Shown: positions 44,598 through 57,460 of the stretch, in pieces
Layout: every line of letters begins with the position of its first letter
How positions within the stretch are numbered: the first letter of the stretch is position 1
Assembly (NCBI GenBank): GCA_963969365.1
Contig: OZ017762.1
Coordinates: forward strand, 744,001-808,000
Direction of reading: 5' to 3'
DNA length: 64,000 bases
Source of the DNA: Asterochloris sp. CNOR1
Taxonomy: Eukaryota > Chlorophyta > Trebouxiophyceae > Trebouxiales > Trebouxiaceae
The notes under the pieces: model-generated
Told to the model about the DNA's origin: nothing
The model's database searches: none
Seen by the model: only the letters and a program-made list of their open reading frames with translations
Program-made: the position numbers and the translations under genes

Positions 44598-47500
44598 AAT
44601 CGGAAACACCAGGGCTTGAACTGAGATGGGTGCTCACAGATGCCATGTGCTCATCCTTAGATGAGGCCCCTGCTGCCTCTAAAGCGCCCCCCAAGCCATC
44701 TAGGTCACTCACATCATCCCCACCGGGCTGGGCTGAGCACAATCTCACCTGCTGCCTCCCCGACAGCCCCCAGCCACCAGGGATGACTCACTGCAGCCAC
44801 TCAGGCTGTTCATCTGCAGCTGCGCTGGCCAGGCAGGTGCCGTGACGTGAATGGATGTGAGCAGCCAGCAGCCCCCTCGTCAGCCAGTCAGCCCACCTTC
44901 TGCCTCCACAGCTGCTCCCTCTGCCATGAAGGAGAGCTCAGTCAATGTCCCTCTCGGGGGCTGCTCCTCTGCAGCTGCCTGGGCCACGCAGGTCACCTCC
45001 CCTTGAAACAGCTCTGGCAGCAGGCCAGCCTGGTAGCTCAGCTTGCAGATGCAGCTCTCGCCCGGCTGCAGCTCGCCGCGGGCAGGGTCCACATCAAGCT
45101 GCCCATCCATGACACCTGCAGCCAGGATCTCACTTGACTGACCTTGATGTGCTGCTCAGCGTCTGTCTGTTGTGCGCCAAGGAGTCTGCTGAGGTGGCAG
45201 CCGAGAGCTGACACTGCCTGTGGGAGCTTCAGAAGTGCACAGCCAACTGTCACAAGCCAAGCTGTTGACCTGGACACGGCTTTGCTACACAAAGCATTCA
45301 TGGAGGTGCTATCTCCATGGGAGCACTGGCTGGCCCCTCACACCGGCACCAGAACACCTCACCTGCGGCTTTGCTGAAAATGCCAATCTGCCACTGGAAC
45401 ACTATCGGCACGTCAGCCGTGCAGGACAGCACCAACAGGCGGCTGGCAACTGAAGTGATGGGGAAAACCCCAAAGCTCACGCTCTGTTCGGACAGAGCCA
45501 GCAGGGAGCCAGGCAGGCGGAGGCTACTGTCTGAGGCAAAGCCTGGCCAGGAGGTCAAGTCCTGAGCTGCTTCAGCCTCCTGCACCTGCAGGTCACCAGC
45601 TCATGATGAGTGCTTCTGTCCATGGTGAGGCCAGGACTTGCTGTTCTGATGCGCTTGTGCCAGGACGCAGTGCCCCTGCAAAGCAACCCACCCCCATGCT
45701 GGCCACAGCTGCTTCTTTGCTGCACCTCCAGCCTCTGCAGAACATGCAGCAACGCCAAAGCTATGTCACACTGTGTGGGGCACTGACAGGCTGTGCAGCT
45801 CACCTGGGCGGGCACAGGCACAGCCTGCAGGCCATGCTCAGGGTGGTACCCCCTGCCCACCACTCTCAGGTGCTCTAGCTGGCCATCTGCCAGCTTGACT
45901 GGCAGCGTGACCTCGTGCAGCTTTGCCTCCAGGGGGCGAAACACAAAGCGCAGCACGGCCACGCCGCCGGCAGGCACCATGCCCTGGGGGCTACCCACAA
46001 GCTTGAGCACCTGCAGGGAGCCAGGCAGCTGCGAGATATTATGCTGTGTGCAAAGACTGATGCCACGCTGCGTGCAGCGAGTGAGCTCCACCACCAGACG
46101 CAGCCGATGGCTGTTGAAGCACTGCTGCAGGCAAGCTGACGTCTTGCACCCCCACAACACCTCATCAGCTGCCTCTGCACTCCAGGGGGTCAGACAGGGG
46201 TGTTGCTGCCTGTGAAGCATCCTCATCTCATGCTGTCTATCCACCCCGGACTGTATGTTGCCCGTCCAGCTATAAAGCAGAAGGTCACCTCAAACCCATA
46301 ATTCTCTGCGGTCATCCTGGCCAAGGGATTCACATCCAGCAAGAAGGGCACAGGTGCAGGGCCGCCATTGTGGAGCAGGTAGCTCTGTGCAGGGGATTGT
46401 GCATCCCCGATGGGCGTGGGCGCCAGGGTCATGGTGTGGGACTTCATGGCCAGGCGCATGGACTCCTGCATGTAGGCAATGGGGTCACTCCCAGCTGGGA
46501 CCACTGAGTTGAGCTGGGCCTGGGCACATCAGCGATCTGCCCTGTCAGCCAAGGCAGGAATTGTTTGGGTTGGACGCTCTGTGCAGAGACACACACTGGA
46601 GGTAACACCTCGACATCCCACCCAGGCAGTATCCCATCGCTGCATACAGCCATGCTCCCGTTTGGCAGTGCTGCCCCAGGGTCACAAGGAGTGGCAGATC
46701 ATGCCTGACATGAGCACCCATAGCAGGCAGCCATCCGCAAACAATCTGGCTGACTTACATGATGAGGCCCTCATCATGTAAGTCAGCAAGGGCAGCGACC
46801 CAGGTATGCTTACTCTGGGCAGTGTCGCCCCTGTCAGGTACAGATGGATCATCTTGCTGTCCCGCACAGACAACAAAAGGGACAGCTGGTGCTCCCCGAG
46901 GCTCTTGTTTCTGTAAAAATGGCAGGGGGAAGCGGTGATTGCATTTGCACTCAAGGCAACCAACATGAGCAGCAGCGGCGGCAGCCATTGTTGTCTTTGT
47001 AGCAGCATCATTGTAAAAGCCGTTGCAGCTGGCTGTCTTGCATTCCTGCATCACAGCTGCAGCCACCTGTGGGATAGAGTGACGCAGCAGGTGGCCCCTG
47101 GAGCCAGCCGCCCAGCCCGAGGCACAATGTCCAGCAGCCTGTGCTCCTGGATGTGCTCCTGCAACCCAACTTTCTGTGGTCAAGTGCAGTGCCAACTGCT
47201 GCTGCCAGGCACGGCAACACTTGGCCCATGTTGACTGCTGCAGCCAGGTGCAGTATACAACTGCTGCTGTCAAGCAAAGCCGGGCTGAGTGAGCTCCAGT
47301 ACACCTGTGCAATGAGCCCTGTCCCAGCACAAGGGGCATTGCATGCAACGATGAGTAGGTGTCACCTGCAGCCGCTCCTCTGCATTGGTGGGCTGGCTGT
47401 TTTCAATCCAGTTCTCCATCTCCAAGCCTGCCCCAATGTCGTGCATGGCCTGCACATCCCAGAAGAGCGGCAGCTCGCCTGCAGAAGCAGTTGATCAAAT

Positions 47501-50500
47501 ATGACCACCACACCAGTGAAAGTTTGCAGGACCTGCACTACCCAGAAGAGTGGTAGCCGGTGGCCAAGGAAATGCACAGCAGCATGGCCGCCTCAGAGGA
47601 GGGGTAGCTCGCTTGCATGTGCTCGGCCAGGTGTTTCAGGTGGCAACCATTTGCATGCAAGTGCAGGGCAGGGCCAAGTGATTCAGGTGGGAAGCCGCAC
47701 AGACGACCAGCCAGCCCATGGTGGACATCTTGCTTCAAGGGGACGCCATGTAAATGCCCACAGCTGTCCCAGAATAGATCATGTGCTTGCTCAAGATACA
47801 AGCAGTAGCCAGATACCAGAATCACAAGATACAGCACAGCGTCCTCAGCAGCTACACATCTGGGCAGCAGTACAGCAGTTGTAAAATTCACCCACCAGGG
47901 TTCCTGAGCTGCAGCTTGACCTCCCGTGTTTTATCCTGCCAGGCATCTGCTCCCAGCTCCAAGCGAAAGGGTTGCAGCATGGACAGTGCCCCAGCTGTGG
48001 TGAATGTCCCATCCAGTTTTCTGGATCGCAGCTCCACCTCTGCCTTCAGAGACACCACGCAAGTCAGTGCACTGCTGCCAGCAAAGAGGATGAGTGCCAC
48101 GCCATGTCAGCAGGGTCCTGTGTGTGCAGCTGTGCTATTGCCTGCAACTTACAGTTGACAGATAAATTTGTGTGAGTGTGCAGGCAGCTCTCTATTCCCA
48201 CCTGTTGCAAGACCTACCACTCCAGCAGTGTGTGACACACAGCATAGCCCACCTCATTGAGCTCTGCAGCCAGCTCCCTGTTCAGATTGCTGCAGCTCAT
48301 CTGCTCCCACACAAAGGGCTTGCTCAGGCCCTGGCTGGCTGCATCTGCCACCATGAGTGCAGGGTAGGTAGCAAAGGCTGCAATATCAGCACACACTAGG
48401 GCTGCTGCAGGCCCCATGTCAAAGCTGCCCTGCAGCTGCTGGCCCGTTGCACCTGCAGGACTAAGCTTCTTTCAGGATTTTGCTTCAGTCTGATGGACAC
48501 AAGAATACAGCGAAACAATGTCTACGCAGAACAGATCCGCGCCCATGGGGCAGCATGCTTGTCGCCTTTTTAAGCTGCCGGAAGCACTGCACTGCAGCTC
48601 ACCTGTGTGGCTGCCATCCACAGCCGTCGCTGTCCTGCACTGCAACTGCAGGCTGTAGCGGTGCCGGCGACGCGGCGTCAGGGTCAGCCGCAGGGTTTTG
48701 TAGGCCCGCGCTGGCAGCAGCCCCTGTGGCTCCTCGATGACCAGGTGCTCTGCAGCAGCAGCCACCTCGTCTGCTGCTGCTGCTGCAGGATCGCCTGCCT
48801 CTGCTGCTGATGCCATCTGGCCCCCCTCAGCAGGTGCTGCTGCTTCATCTGCTGCTGCAGCCAGGCCTGCATGAAAACCATGGGATGTCATGGCCAAGGG
48901 CATGCTGCTAGCCTGCGCCTGCTGAAAGCAGTCGACACAGCTCGTCTCTGGGCCAGGCAGGGCGCGCAATGTTGAACGCTGCACGCCTCGCATGCCTAGT
49001 CCTTGCAGTGATAACGGCAGCAGGCCAACATGCATGAACTGCAGGTCGGTGCAGGCCCCACAACATACGCATCACCATGCTCGTGTGCAGGCAGTGGTGG
49101 CTGCCCCAAGGTCCTGCTGGCATTGCCACTCAGCTCAGCACCTTCAATTTAGTTTCCTACCCTACTTGTGAGCGCCCTCACCTTCTGAGGGGACTGCCAC
49201 ACAGCTGAGGTGATACTTCAGCTTTCCATCGCTCTGGTTCAGCAGCGTGACTGTGCGGGCAGCAGGGAAGCCCACGGCCAGAGTCCCCATGTGGATGCTG
49301 CTGGGCTCCAGAGAGATGGCGCCTCTGGTACACTCGCCCACCAGCTTCAGGCTGACTACTGGCACAGTCGCCTCTGTGTGCCCTGACTCGAGCTGCATTG
49401 CAGCTGTGCTTGCCAGGAACAGAGGCTCTGCGGCGCTCTCCTGGCTTGCTGCACCAGCTGTCTGCTGGGTGGGAACAAGCAGGCACCTGACTTTGCCATC
49501 ATGGCGGCCCAGTCTGTCAGGGGTAAACTGCCAGACGGCAACCTGCCGCTCATTGCCTCGTAGCACTCCCGCTGGCGGCTGCACAGTGAAAGCTGGCTGC
49601 AGCTGCTGGGGCACCTCCCACTGCATACAAGAACAAGGCAATGGTCAAACCCTGCCAGGGGCCAGCAGCGCCTGCATCTCAGAAACGCTGTAGGCGACAG
49701 GGGTCGCTCAGGAGGGCTGCAGGAACCTGCCCAGAAGTGCAGGGTATCGACGAGACCTAGACAGGTCTCTACAGCTTGACAGAGCTGCACAAAGCAGCAT
49801 TCTCATGCAGGTGCAACTCCCATTGCATTGTAGAGTGCTGCAGCAACATGACTGCGTTGGGCCAGCCTGTTGGTCAGCCATCTTGCGCGGTTGCGAGTGC
49901 GCAAGCACAGTGTTCAGAATGCAGTGGGTCCAGGGGTTCTGACCAAAAGGCAGTGGCATAGCAGAGGAGTCTGACCTGATAATGGGCTGCAATGCAGGAG
50001 GGGTTGTGCAGCGTGAGGGCCCGCTGGGTGGACGCTCCAAGGCAAGTGGGCTTGAATATGACTGTACCGGAGACATCACATGCGAGGTCAGGGCTGCCCA
50101 CAGCAGCCGTCAGCAGCAGCGGAAGAGCGTTCCTCTGCAGCAGTAGGAATCTAGCTTCAGGGGCAAGTGCACGAGGCAGTTGTGAGAGTTGATGCCGCAT
50201 AGCGCTGTTTAGCAGAGGCTAGATTGCAGTTGCCTTGGCCTTGGTGGGCAGGTCTGCCGTTTGAAGCTGCAGCTGATGGCAATCAATGCTGACTCCTGAC
50301 TTGGAATGGTTCCAGCACTCAACTAGAGGTGCTCACCTGGCTGCTGTTGAGCACACAAGATAGCCTGGCACTGTGTCTGCCTGCTTCAGCTGCCCTGAAC
50401 TGAACCGCCACCAGCTGCCAGCTCTGCGGCTGCAGCACACCCCTGCAGCAATTCAGCACATTGCTGGTACCTTGTGACGCAGATTAAGATGCCCAGCTCT

Positions 50501-53500
50501 CTTGGCCAAGGGCCTTTAGAGATGCAGGGCCTTGCTCAATGCAATATCACAGGTCTATGCAGGGCTGTAAGCCAGATCTGAAGTGGCAAATGCCACTGCC
50601 ATGTGCCTGACAGCATGAGCATCAACAGGAGGGCCAGCGCACATGTCTCATGCTAATCACTTCGCTAAAAGTCCCCCTCACCTTTCAGCCAGTGTGCAAG
50701 CTACAGGGGACACTGCACCAATAGCTAGTCACACATGCCACCTCCAGCAAGCCATTCATTGTCTCACCTGCTTGGCGTGCAGGCAACCTGTGGGGGCCAC
50801 TTGCAGCCAGCGTAGGTCACACTGTGTCAGCAGCGTCATGCACACAAAACCTTCAGTGCGCTACATTTGCTCTCACCTGCTTGGTGTGCAGGCGAACTGG
50901 GGGGCCAGGGCCAGCCCCTGCATATCGAATTGCACCGCTGTGTCCCCATTGTTCATCAGCATCAGCGTCTGGTGGACCGACTGCCCCACTAGGCATGGTT
51001 GGAAGCTCAGGCGGCTGCTGGACAGCTCCACTTTGACCTCTGCCTCCTCATGCTGGTGCAGAAAGGTGTTGCCCACCACCTGCACCACCAACTGAGTGCT
51101 TTGCGTGAGGTCACATGGGGTCAAGCACTGTCCTGTAGTGCCACTGGTGCAGGAAGGTGTTGCCCTTTGCCTGCTGTGCTACACATTCCGTGTGTGATGT
51201 GTGCTTGTGGAACAATGGAATTTTCAGCCTCCCTTGTCCTGTATCAATATGTTGGCCACAATATGCTGCATTGCCGTAGGTCAGGAGAGCTTGCTTCTGC
51301 AGGCCTCCTCAAATAAGCTTGAACCTGCGCTGCCCTGAGTCACACCCAACTCTCTCATCTACAAGTGGATGCGATGCACTGCAATGAGGAGGCCTGACCT
51401 GAAGCATGGTGGTAGAGGGCATCGGCACGTACCCGCCCCCTGCCTACCTGATGGTTTACAGCTGTGTGTACAGCCACAGGGCTATGCAGACTGGATGCCA
51501 CCAGTCTCTTCTGAAACGCAACGCTGCACAACAACAGCTTCGGGCTGCCCTGGCCCCCACCAGCCTCAAGCTGAACCGCCTGATGCACATCCTACTAAAC
51601 CCTGCTCAAACGATGCACAATGCTAACGCAGTCTTTAGAGCAGGCCGACCTGCAGCCTGGAGGTCAAAGGCGCCCATACTGCCCCCTTGCCCACTACCTG
51701 CCCCTGTCAGCAGTGCAGCTCATACCATCTTGACATGGGGCCACCAGGTCTTGATCTGACCTGCAGAGTGGCGGTGAAAGGCGCCAGCACCGCACCCTCC
51801 CCGATCAGCCTGAAGCTGCGCTGTGCCTTGACATAGGCCACCACGTCCAGCAGGCGAGTGTAGTAATGGCCGTCTGCTGGGGGCCTGAAAGTCACCCTGA
51901 AAACGGCCGTGCTGTTCGGCCGCAGGTCCAGCTGGTCAGGGAACACCTGCAGGGGGGATGCAGCCTATGTGTGAAGTCACCATTGCAGGGTCGACTTGGC
52001 AGTGCCTGCAGAGGAGTACAAGGTGCTTTCCTTGAGGCGCTGGCTGCAGGTGCAGCACTGCCTGCAGGCGCACCACATCACTTGCAGAACTACTATACAG
52101 GAGTATCTTTGTAGAGCATGCATGATGGATGTGCAGCAGTGGGACTCTGGAGCCAGGCCCTGCTGTGGGGGCACAGGTCCCCTGTTCAAGGAACACCTGC
52201 AAGGGAGGGGAGGCAGTCCAAGAATGCAAAGTTCTGACCTGCAATGTGGCAGTCGTGAGAAAGCCTGTGGGGTCTGGTGTCTTCAACTCTTTGGCAGCAA
52301 GTGCCTGTTGGATAGCTTGTGTATGGGAAGCCTTGAGGTGATTACCGCTTAAGTGCTGTTGCTCGCAGTAAAAGCGTACACAAGGGTTGTGATGCCCTCT
52401 CACCTGAAGGATCCCAGGAGTGATGACTGCCTGCCCCTGCTGCTGTGCAGCACCCAGGGGGCCAGCAAGGTGTGCTACCACTGTAGGGCTCAGTGGCCTA
52501 CGCCAGGCCCTCCACCAGCTACCATAACAATGTTGAACTCGTCACACTACCAGTCATTGATGGCAAACAGCTGGCATGCACCTGACAGACCTCAGGTGCA
52601 GCAGCAACCTGCCCCTGCTGCTGTTTGGCTGCCAGAACCCCGGCCAAGATGGCTGACAGTATCCTGATGAGTTGGCAACACACTGTTGCCGCCACTCAAC
52701 AAATGTGTGCCTTCCTTATGTTTTCCCACCTGCACCACTACAGGCGCCACAGGAGCCTGATCCTGCAAGTGTGCTTTAGCTAAGGGCCCAGCAGTGATAG
52801 GCCCTAACACCAGGGTAAGGTGTGAGGCTGTCCCACCTGAAAAACCTCAGGTGCTGCAGTGGCCTGGCCCTGCCGCTGTGTGACAGCGAGAGGCCCAGCA
52901 ATGAAGGCCGTCAGCTTCACGCTGGTGTGGTTGGTGACTGTGAGGGTGCGGTGCTCCCCGCTCTTCAACCGTGACTGGGACCCAAAGTCCAGGAGGGTGC
53001 TATCCAGGGAAATGGCGTGCAGGAGGTCAGTGCCATGAAACAGTGCCTGCCACCCTTCTGCAGGTGGTGAGGATGTGGCAAGGTCAGCACCAGGACGTCT
53101 TGTGCTTGCAAAGCTGGCGTGCCGTCTGCTGAGCTGACGGTTTGTGGGCCAGTGAGAGCAGGAGCAGCAGACAAACAGGCCTCTTTCATCATTGGATGCC
53201 TGTCACCTGCTGAAGCAATTCAATGAGGCTGCTTGGCACCTCGTATGCAGCTTGTCCTGGCTGTGTGTGTCAGGTGCAAGCAGCCACGTGGCACCTCACC
53301 TGCTGTCTGCGTGCCTTCATGGCGACTTTCGACCTCCACATCTGGCACCTCCCCACCCTCCAGCAGCACCTGGCGCTGCTCGAGGGAACGGGCAGCAGCT
53401 GCTTGTGCCATGAAGTGCTGCAGTGCTGCATGCGACAGAGGTGGGGGGCGCTGGGTGTCTGTGAAGCAGCTGCCCAACAGGTCCACAAAAAGTGCTGGCC

Positions 53501-56500
53501 CGTCCTGCAATCACAAAATGAAGCCTTTGGCGAAGAGCAAGGACGCTGTGAGGAGCAGAGCCACTTGCTGCCGCAAGTGGAGCAGTAGGACCAGATCAGC
53601 CAGTCTCTGGTATGCTTCATGTTGCATGCCTGCCCTCTTACTTGGCAAGAGGACCTGAGGATGTGTCTGCAGGCTGCCCAGAGTGGGCAGAGTCACTCCA
53701 GCCTTGCCTGCCCACTGTGGCCACACATCACAACCTGAAGCTGCTGAGGCAGGCAGCAGGCAGCATGATCACACCTGAATGCCAGGCACATGCAGGTCAT
53801 GCCGCGAACATGGCTGCCACAGGCTGGCCTCACCTTGATGAGCACAGTCACCCTCTTCCAGTAGTTGGCCGCCACAGTGGGCTGGAAGCCCAGCGTGACA
53901 TGGGCTGTGCTGCCTGCTGCAATGCTGCCGCGCACCCTGTCAGCCCCAAACACTCCAGCAGCATCCATGGCCAGGTTGAAGAAGGCTGGCACCTCACAGG
54001 TGTTGTGCAGGTAAATCACCCTGCTGCTGCTTGCCCCGGCTTCCAAGCTACCAAAGCTGAGGCTGCTGCTGCTGAGGGAGACTGCGGGTGGCGTAGCAGT
54101 ACCCTTCACTGTGAATACTACCTGCAGGCCCACCGCAGGATTCGAACAGTCCTGCAAGAAAGCTGTCCAGAGCTGCAGCTGCTAATACCAAGTGGGACTT
54201 CAGGCAGCATGACTGTGCCGTCTAGTGTAAACACCGCCTGCAGGCACAGTGCAGGTCTTGGTTTGAGGGCTTAACTTGAATTCGCAAGACACCTGCTAAG
54301 GCCTTGACAGCCACTGTGTGTGGCGCTGGCTCGCCTTCACTGCAAACCACCCTTTTGAAGATCATCTGCAGGCGCTTCTCAGGGGGAGACATCATGTGAA
54401 GGACACTGGGCTAAGACCTGCAATGGCCACTAGCAATGGCCAGGCACTGTAGGCAGTGCTGGGGTGGCATAGATTGCAAGCATCACATGAAGGCACAGCT
54501 TGAGCAAGGCACAGAGGTTCCTGTGAATGCTGCATGCCAGGAGCACTCCTCCGCATCCTTGCAAAACATGGCGAGAGCTGGACATCACAACACAGCACAG
54601 CAGCTCTTCAGCTGGGCTGAACTACTCTCGGTACAATGTCTGCAACAATGGGCTGTCACAAGCTGCCCACTGGGTGATTGCGCATGGGCTGTGAGATCTG
54701 CTGACTGAGCGTCTCCAGGGACCTGGTGAGGAACTGTTGGCAGCAGGCAGCCTGATCAGTTCCCACCTTATTGCCGCCTGGAGACAGCACCTGGAAGCTC
54801 TGGCACGAGAATGTTCCAGCAGTGGCAGGAGTGTACACCACACTGAGCGAGGCTGCCTGGCCTGCCGCCAGGGTGCCCCTGCAGCCAGGAGATGTGTGGC
54901 CGCCGAAGCCGGAGATGTGACACTGTGCGTGAAGTGATACAGTGCATCAAGCTGTCTCAGAACTTCACAAGGGTGACTGATCTGCAGCATCAGCACTCTG
55001 ACTCCTGATGTCAGCATGCATGCAGCCGGCAATGCTGCAAGCTACCCCCGCGCCTTTGCCCACATATAGTCTGCAATTGTTATGGTTTTGCACACAAAGG
55101 CATGAATCAGGAATGTCCACCTCCCTAACCATCACCTTGAGGATTGCTGCCCATCCCAGTACAAGATATGCTGCAGATGTATGTCCTGGGCACTCTTGGG
55201 TGGAAGGTGCACATCAAGACCACCCTAGAGACATCGTGTCTGGCTTACCAGGTGCCAGCTTTGCAAATGCACATAGTCCTGCCATACATGGTGAGCAAAA
55301 AGGAACGAAAGGCGCATATGGCAGCTCACCTGGCAGCAATCACTTTGAAAACATCGTCTGACGGCTCTGCAAGCGTCGGCACCACATCAAAGTCTGTTGC
55401 AACTTCCCCTCTGTTCCACAGCACTGTGGCCTGCTCAGCCTCCTCCCCAACCAGGACTTGACTGAAGTCCAACTCAGCATGCTCAATTGCCAGGAAGGGG
55501 TACCGTCCGCTGCCTGTCAGCTGTGGGCAGAGGCAGGCGTCAGGACGAGCAGGCCCAATATGTGTTAGGGGCAGCTGCCTGTATGCTTCACTGTCATGCA
55601 AGGGCAGCACCTGCTGCCACTTGACTCATCTGCAGAGGCTGGCTCAACCCTGATGCCAAAGGTCGGCCGCTAGGTCTTGGGCTGCGGTCTTCCTCCTTAT
55701 GCAAGTTGCATTTTTGCAGCAATAGACTTGCAGCTCAGCATGCTCTGCTGCCAGGGCGGGTGGTGCCTGCTGCCCGTCAGCTACAGGCAGAGCGGCAGGC
55801 ACCTCCGGTGTCACATCCAAGACGCAGGAGGGCTGGTCAGGCAGCGGCAGCATGTTCGGCTGCCAGCAGCATCATGCCTGTGATTGAGGCGCAGATACAA
55901 ATCAAGGGAGGATGCCTGGTGACCTCTCAACAGCAGGGCTGGCCACAATGCACACACAGCTCCCCTGGCCAGGATGTATACAAACCTCCCCAGTCTGCAC
56001 AGATGCTGTCACGCCTTGCCACAATGCCGAAAGCCTTGACAGTGCACAGCTGGCCAGTTGTGCAGCGCATGCATGCACGCCTCATGGCCCAGCAAGCCCA
56101 CCTGCACCCTGGAGGTGGCGCCACCCTCTGCAAGGCATCCTGCGACTGCTTCATATGCAGCAGCATGCTGCGGCGTGAAGGACACCTCAAAGAGGCCTGC
56201 ACGAGAGCAGAGCGGGCGTAAATCCGCAGCTGCCTGTGCAGGACTCCATAGAACAAAATAAGCAGTAGGGCTGGCACCGCACAGCCCTGCAGCTGCAGTA
56301 CAGGTCTTCACCAAGGGATGAGGGGCACAAGGCTGAACCACACTGCACTGCAACAATGCCACAGGGAGGCACCATGCTGCCATGTCAGCAGTGCTGGGTG
56401 ACCCTGGTTGGCATAAAGCTGCCTTTGTATAAAACGCCAGGACGATGTACCTGAAGCGCCTGCTGCTAGCATAGCTGAGGCTGGTGAAATTGCAAAGGGA

Positions 56501-57460
56501 GTGGCGACCCGCCAGCTGCAGCTGACAGGTAGCTCCCCTGTGTTCCAGACCTTCACGCAACGCCGGGCTGTGCCAGCCACCGTCACATTGCCAAAGGACA
56601 CGCTGTCTGTGACCTGCAGGGGAATGGATTGCAATATCACATGCGTGACTATACAGTTGATGTAGTGAGGGTGTGTGAAGTTGAATGTATGGGCCAGAAC
56701 TATTTGAGATGCATCCATGTGCTAGCCTGCCTTCCCCATGACAAAGTCTGAGGTGGGTGGTGGTCCAGGCTGATACTGCTGCAAATGAGCTGCTGTCAGC
56801 GGTTGCGAGACAATGCAGTGCATAACAGGCCCTGCCAGAGCCAGCCGCCGCACCTGCAGCCCCACAGCTGGGAGGCAGGCGGTAACCCGCACCCAGAAGG
56901 TCCCATTGCTGCAGGTGAATTCGATCACGTCACTGCAGAATGCCTGCTGCAGGGGCTGGAAGGTCACCTGCACAGGGACCGGTCATAGTGGTGGCAATTG
57001 CAGATTCAGGTGGGAGCCGGCTTGGTGTGCAGCATGCCTGCAGCATGACTGGCCACCACTGTGCTGGCTGTACTGATGGGCACAGGCTGTGCTGGCTGCA
57101 TCCTGACAAGCTTGCTCAGTGCTTTGCGCTGTACACACTCGAACCTGTTGCAACAGGGGAAAGCAGTATGAGTGCTGTCACAACTGATGGCCCTCTGTAT
57201 CCTGCTCCGCACTGGCCACTCAGCGGACATTGGAACCAGCGTGTTGTTGCTGGCCTTACCCTGATGGGGTAGCTCATGCCAGGGCTCAGCTTCAGAGGCA
57301 CAGGGTACCCCATGCTGAACACCTTGCTGGCTGGCAGCCTGTAGCTGATCTTCTGGATCTGCTGCGACACATTTTTGACATTCAGGTTGCGCACATACTC
57401 CCCACCCGGCTGCCAAGTGCGCCATTCGAGCTCGTCCGCACATTCAATGCCAAATCTGCA
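44598..57460 (-). CDS. CFAP65: Cilia- and flagella-associated protein 65 (CFAP65/FAP65)
   Basis: CFAP65 is a large protein of tandem ASH/MSP immunoglobulin-like domains; in Chlamydomonas FAP65 is part of the C2a projection of the central pair. The first recognised exon (about 57455-57260) has GIECADELEWRTWQPGGEY and LSPGMSYPIRV, the CFAP65 opening. Then come ASH-type exons near 56967-56855 (VTFQPLQQAFCSDVIEF), 56613-56450 (SVSFGNVTVAGTARRCVKVW), 56230-56110, 55530-55330, 54840-54770 (VVYTPATAGTFSCQSF), 54130-53835, 53500-53300 (GPALFVDLLGSC), 53030-52842, 51947-51770, 51075-50880, 50200-49979, 49635-49185, 48875-48604, 48425-48240 (SKPFVWEQMSC), 48070-47900, 47475-47365 (LPLFWDVQAMHDIGAG), 46915-46810, 46500-46250, 46045-45805, 45590-45363, 45110-44890 and a last exon ending at TGA 44598-44600. 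The N-terminal exon or exons before 57460 were not resolved. Confidence 0.88.
46749..46787. repeat. Perfect 19 bp inverted repeat inside CFAP65
   Basis: GCTGACTTACATGATGAGG (46749-46767) and its exact reverse complement (46769-46787) surround a single C, forming a 39 bp palindrome. It is in the intron just after the exon ending near 46810; on the coding strand one arm carries GTAAGT, a strong donor hexamer. Confidence 0.9.
52390..52760 (-). repeat. Three exon-edge echoes of a CFAP65 exon end, reading frames intact
   Basis: The true exon ends in AGPLAVTQRQGQATAAPEVF-Gln before GTGGGA (about 52842). Downstream in the intron are AGPLAKAHLQDQ...VQ|GTGGGA (about 52730), AGVLAAKQQQGQ...CQ|GTGCAT (about 52615) and AGPLGAAQQQGQ...LQ|GTGAGA (about 52404). 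All three are open and each ends at CAG|GT. Confidence 0.85.
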
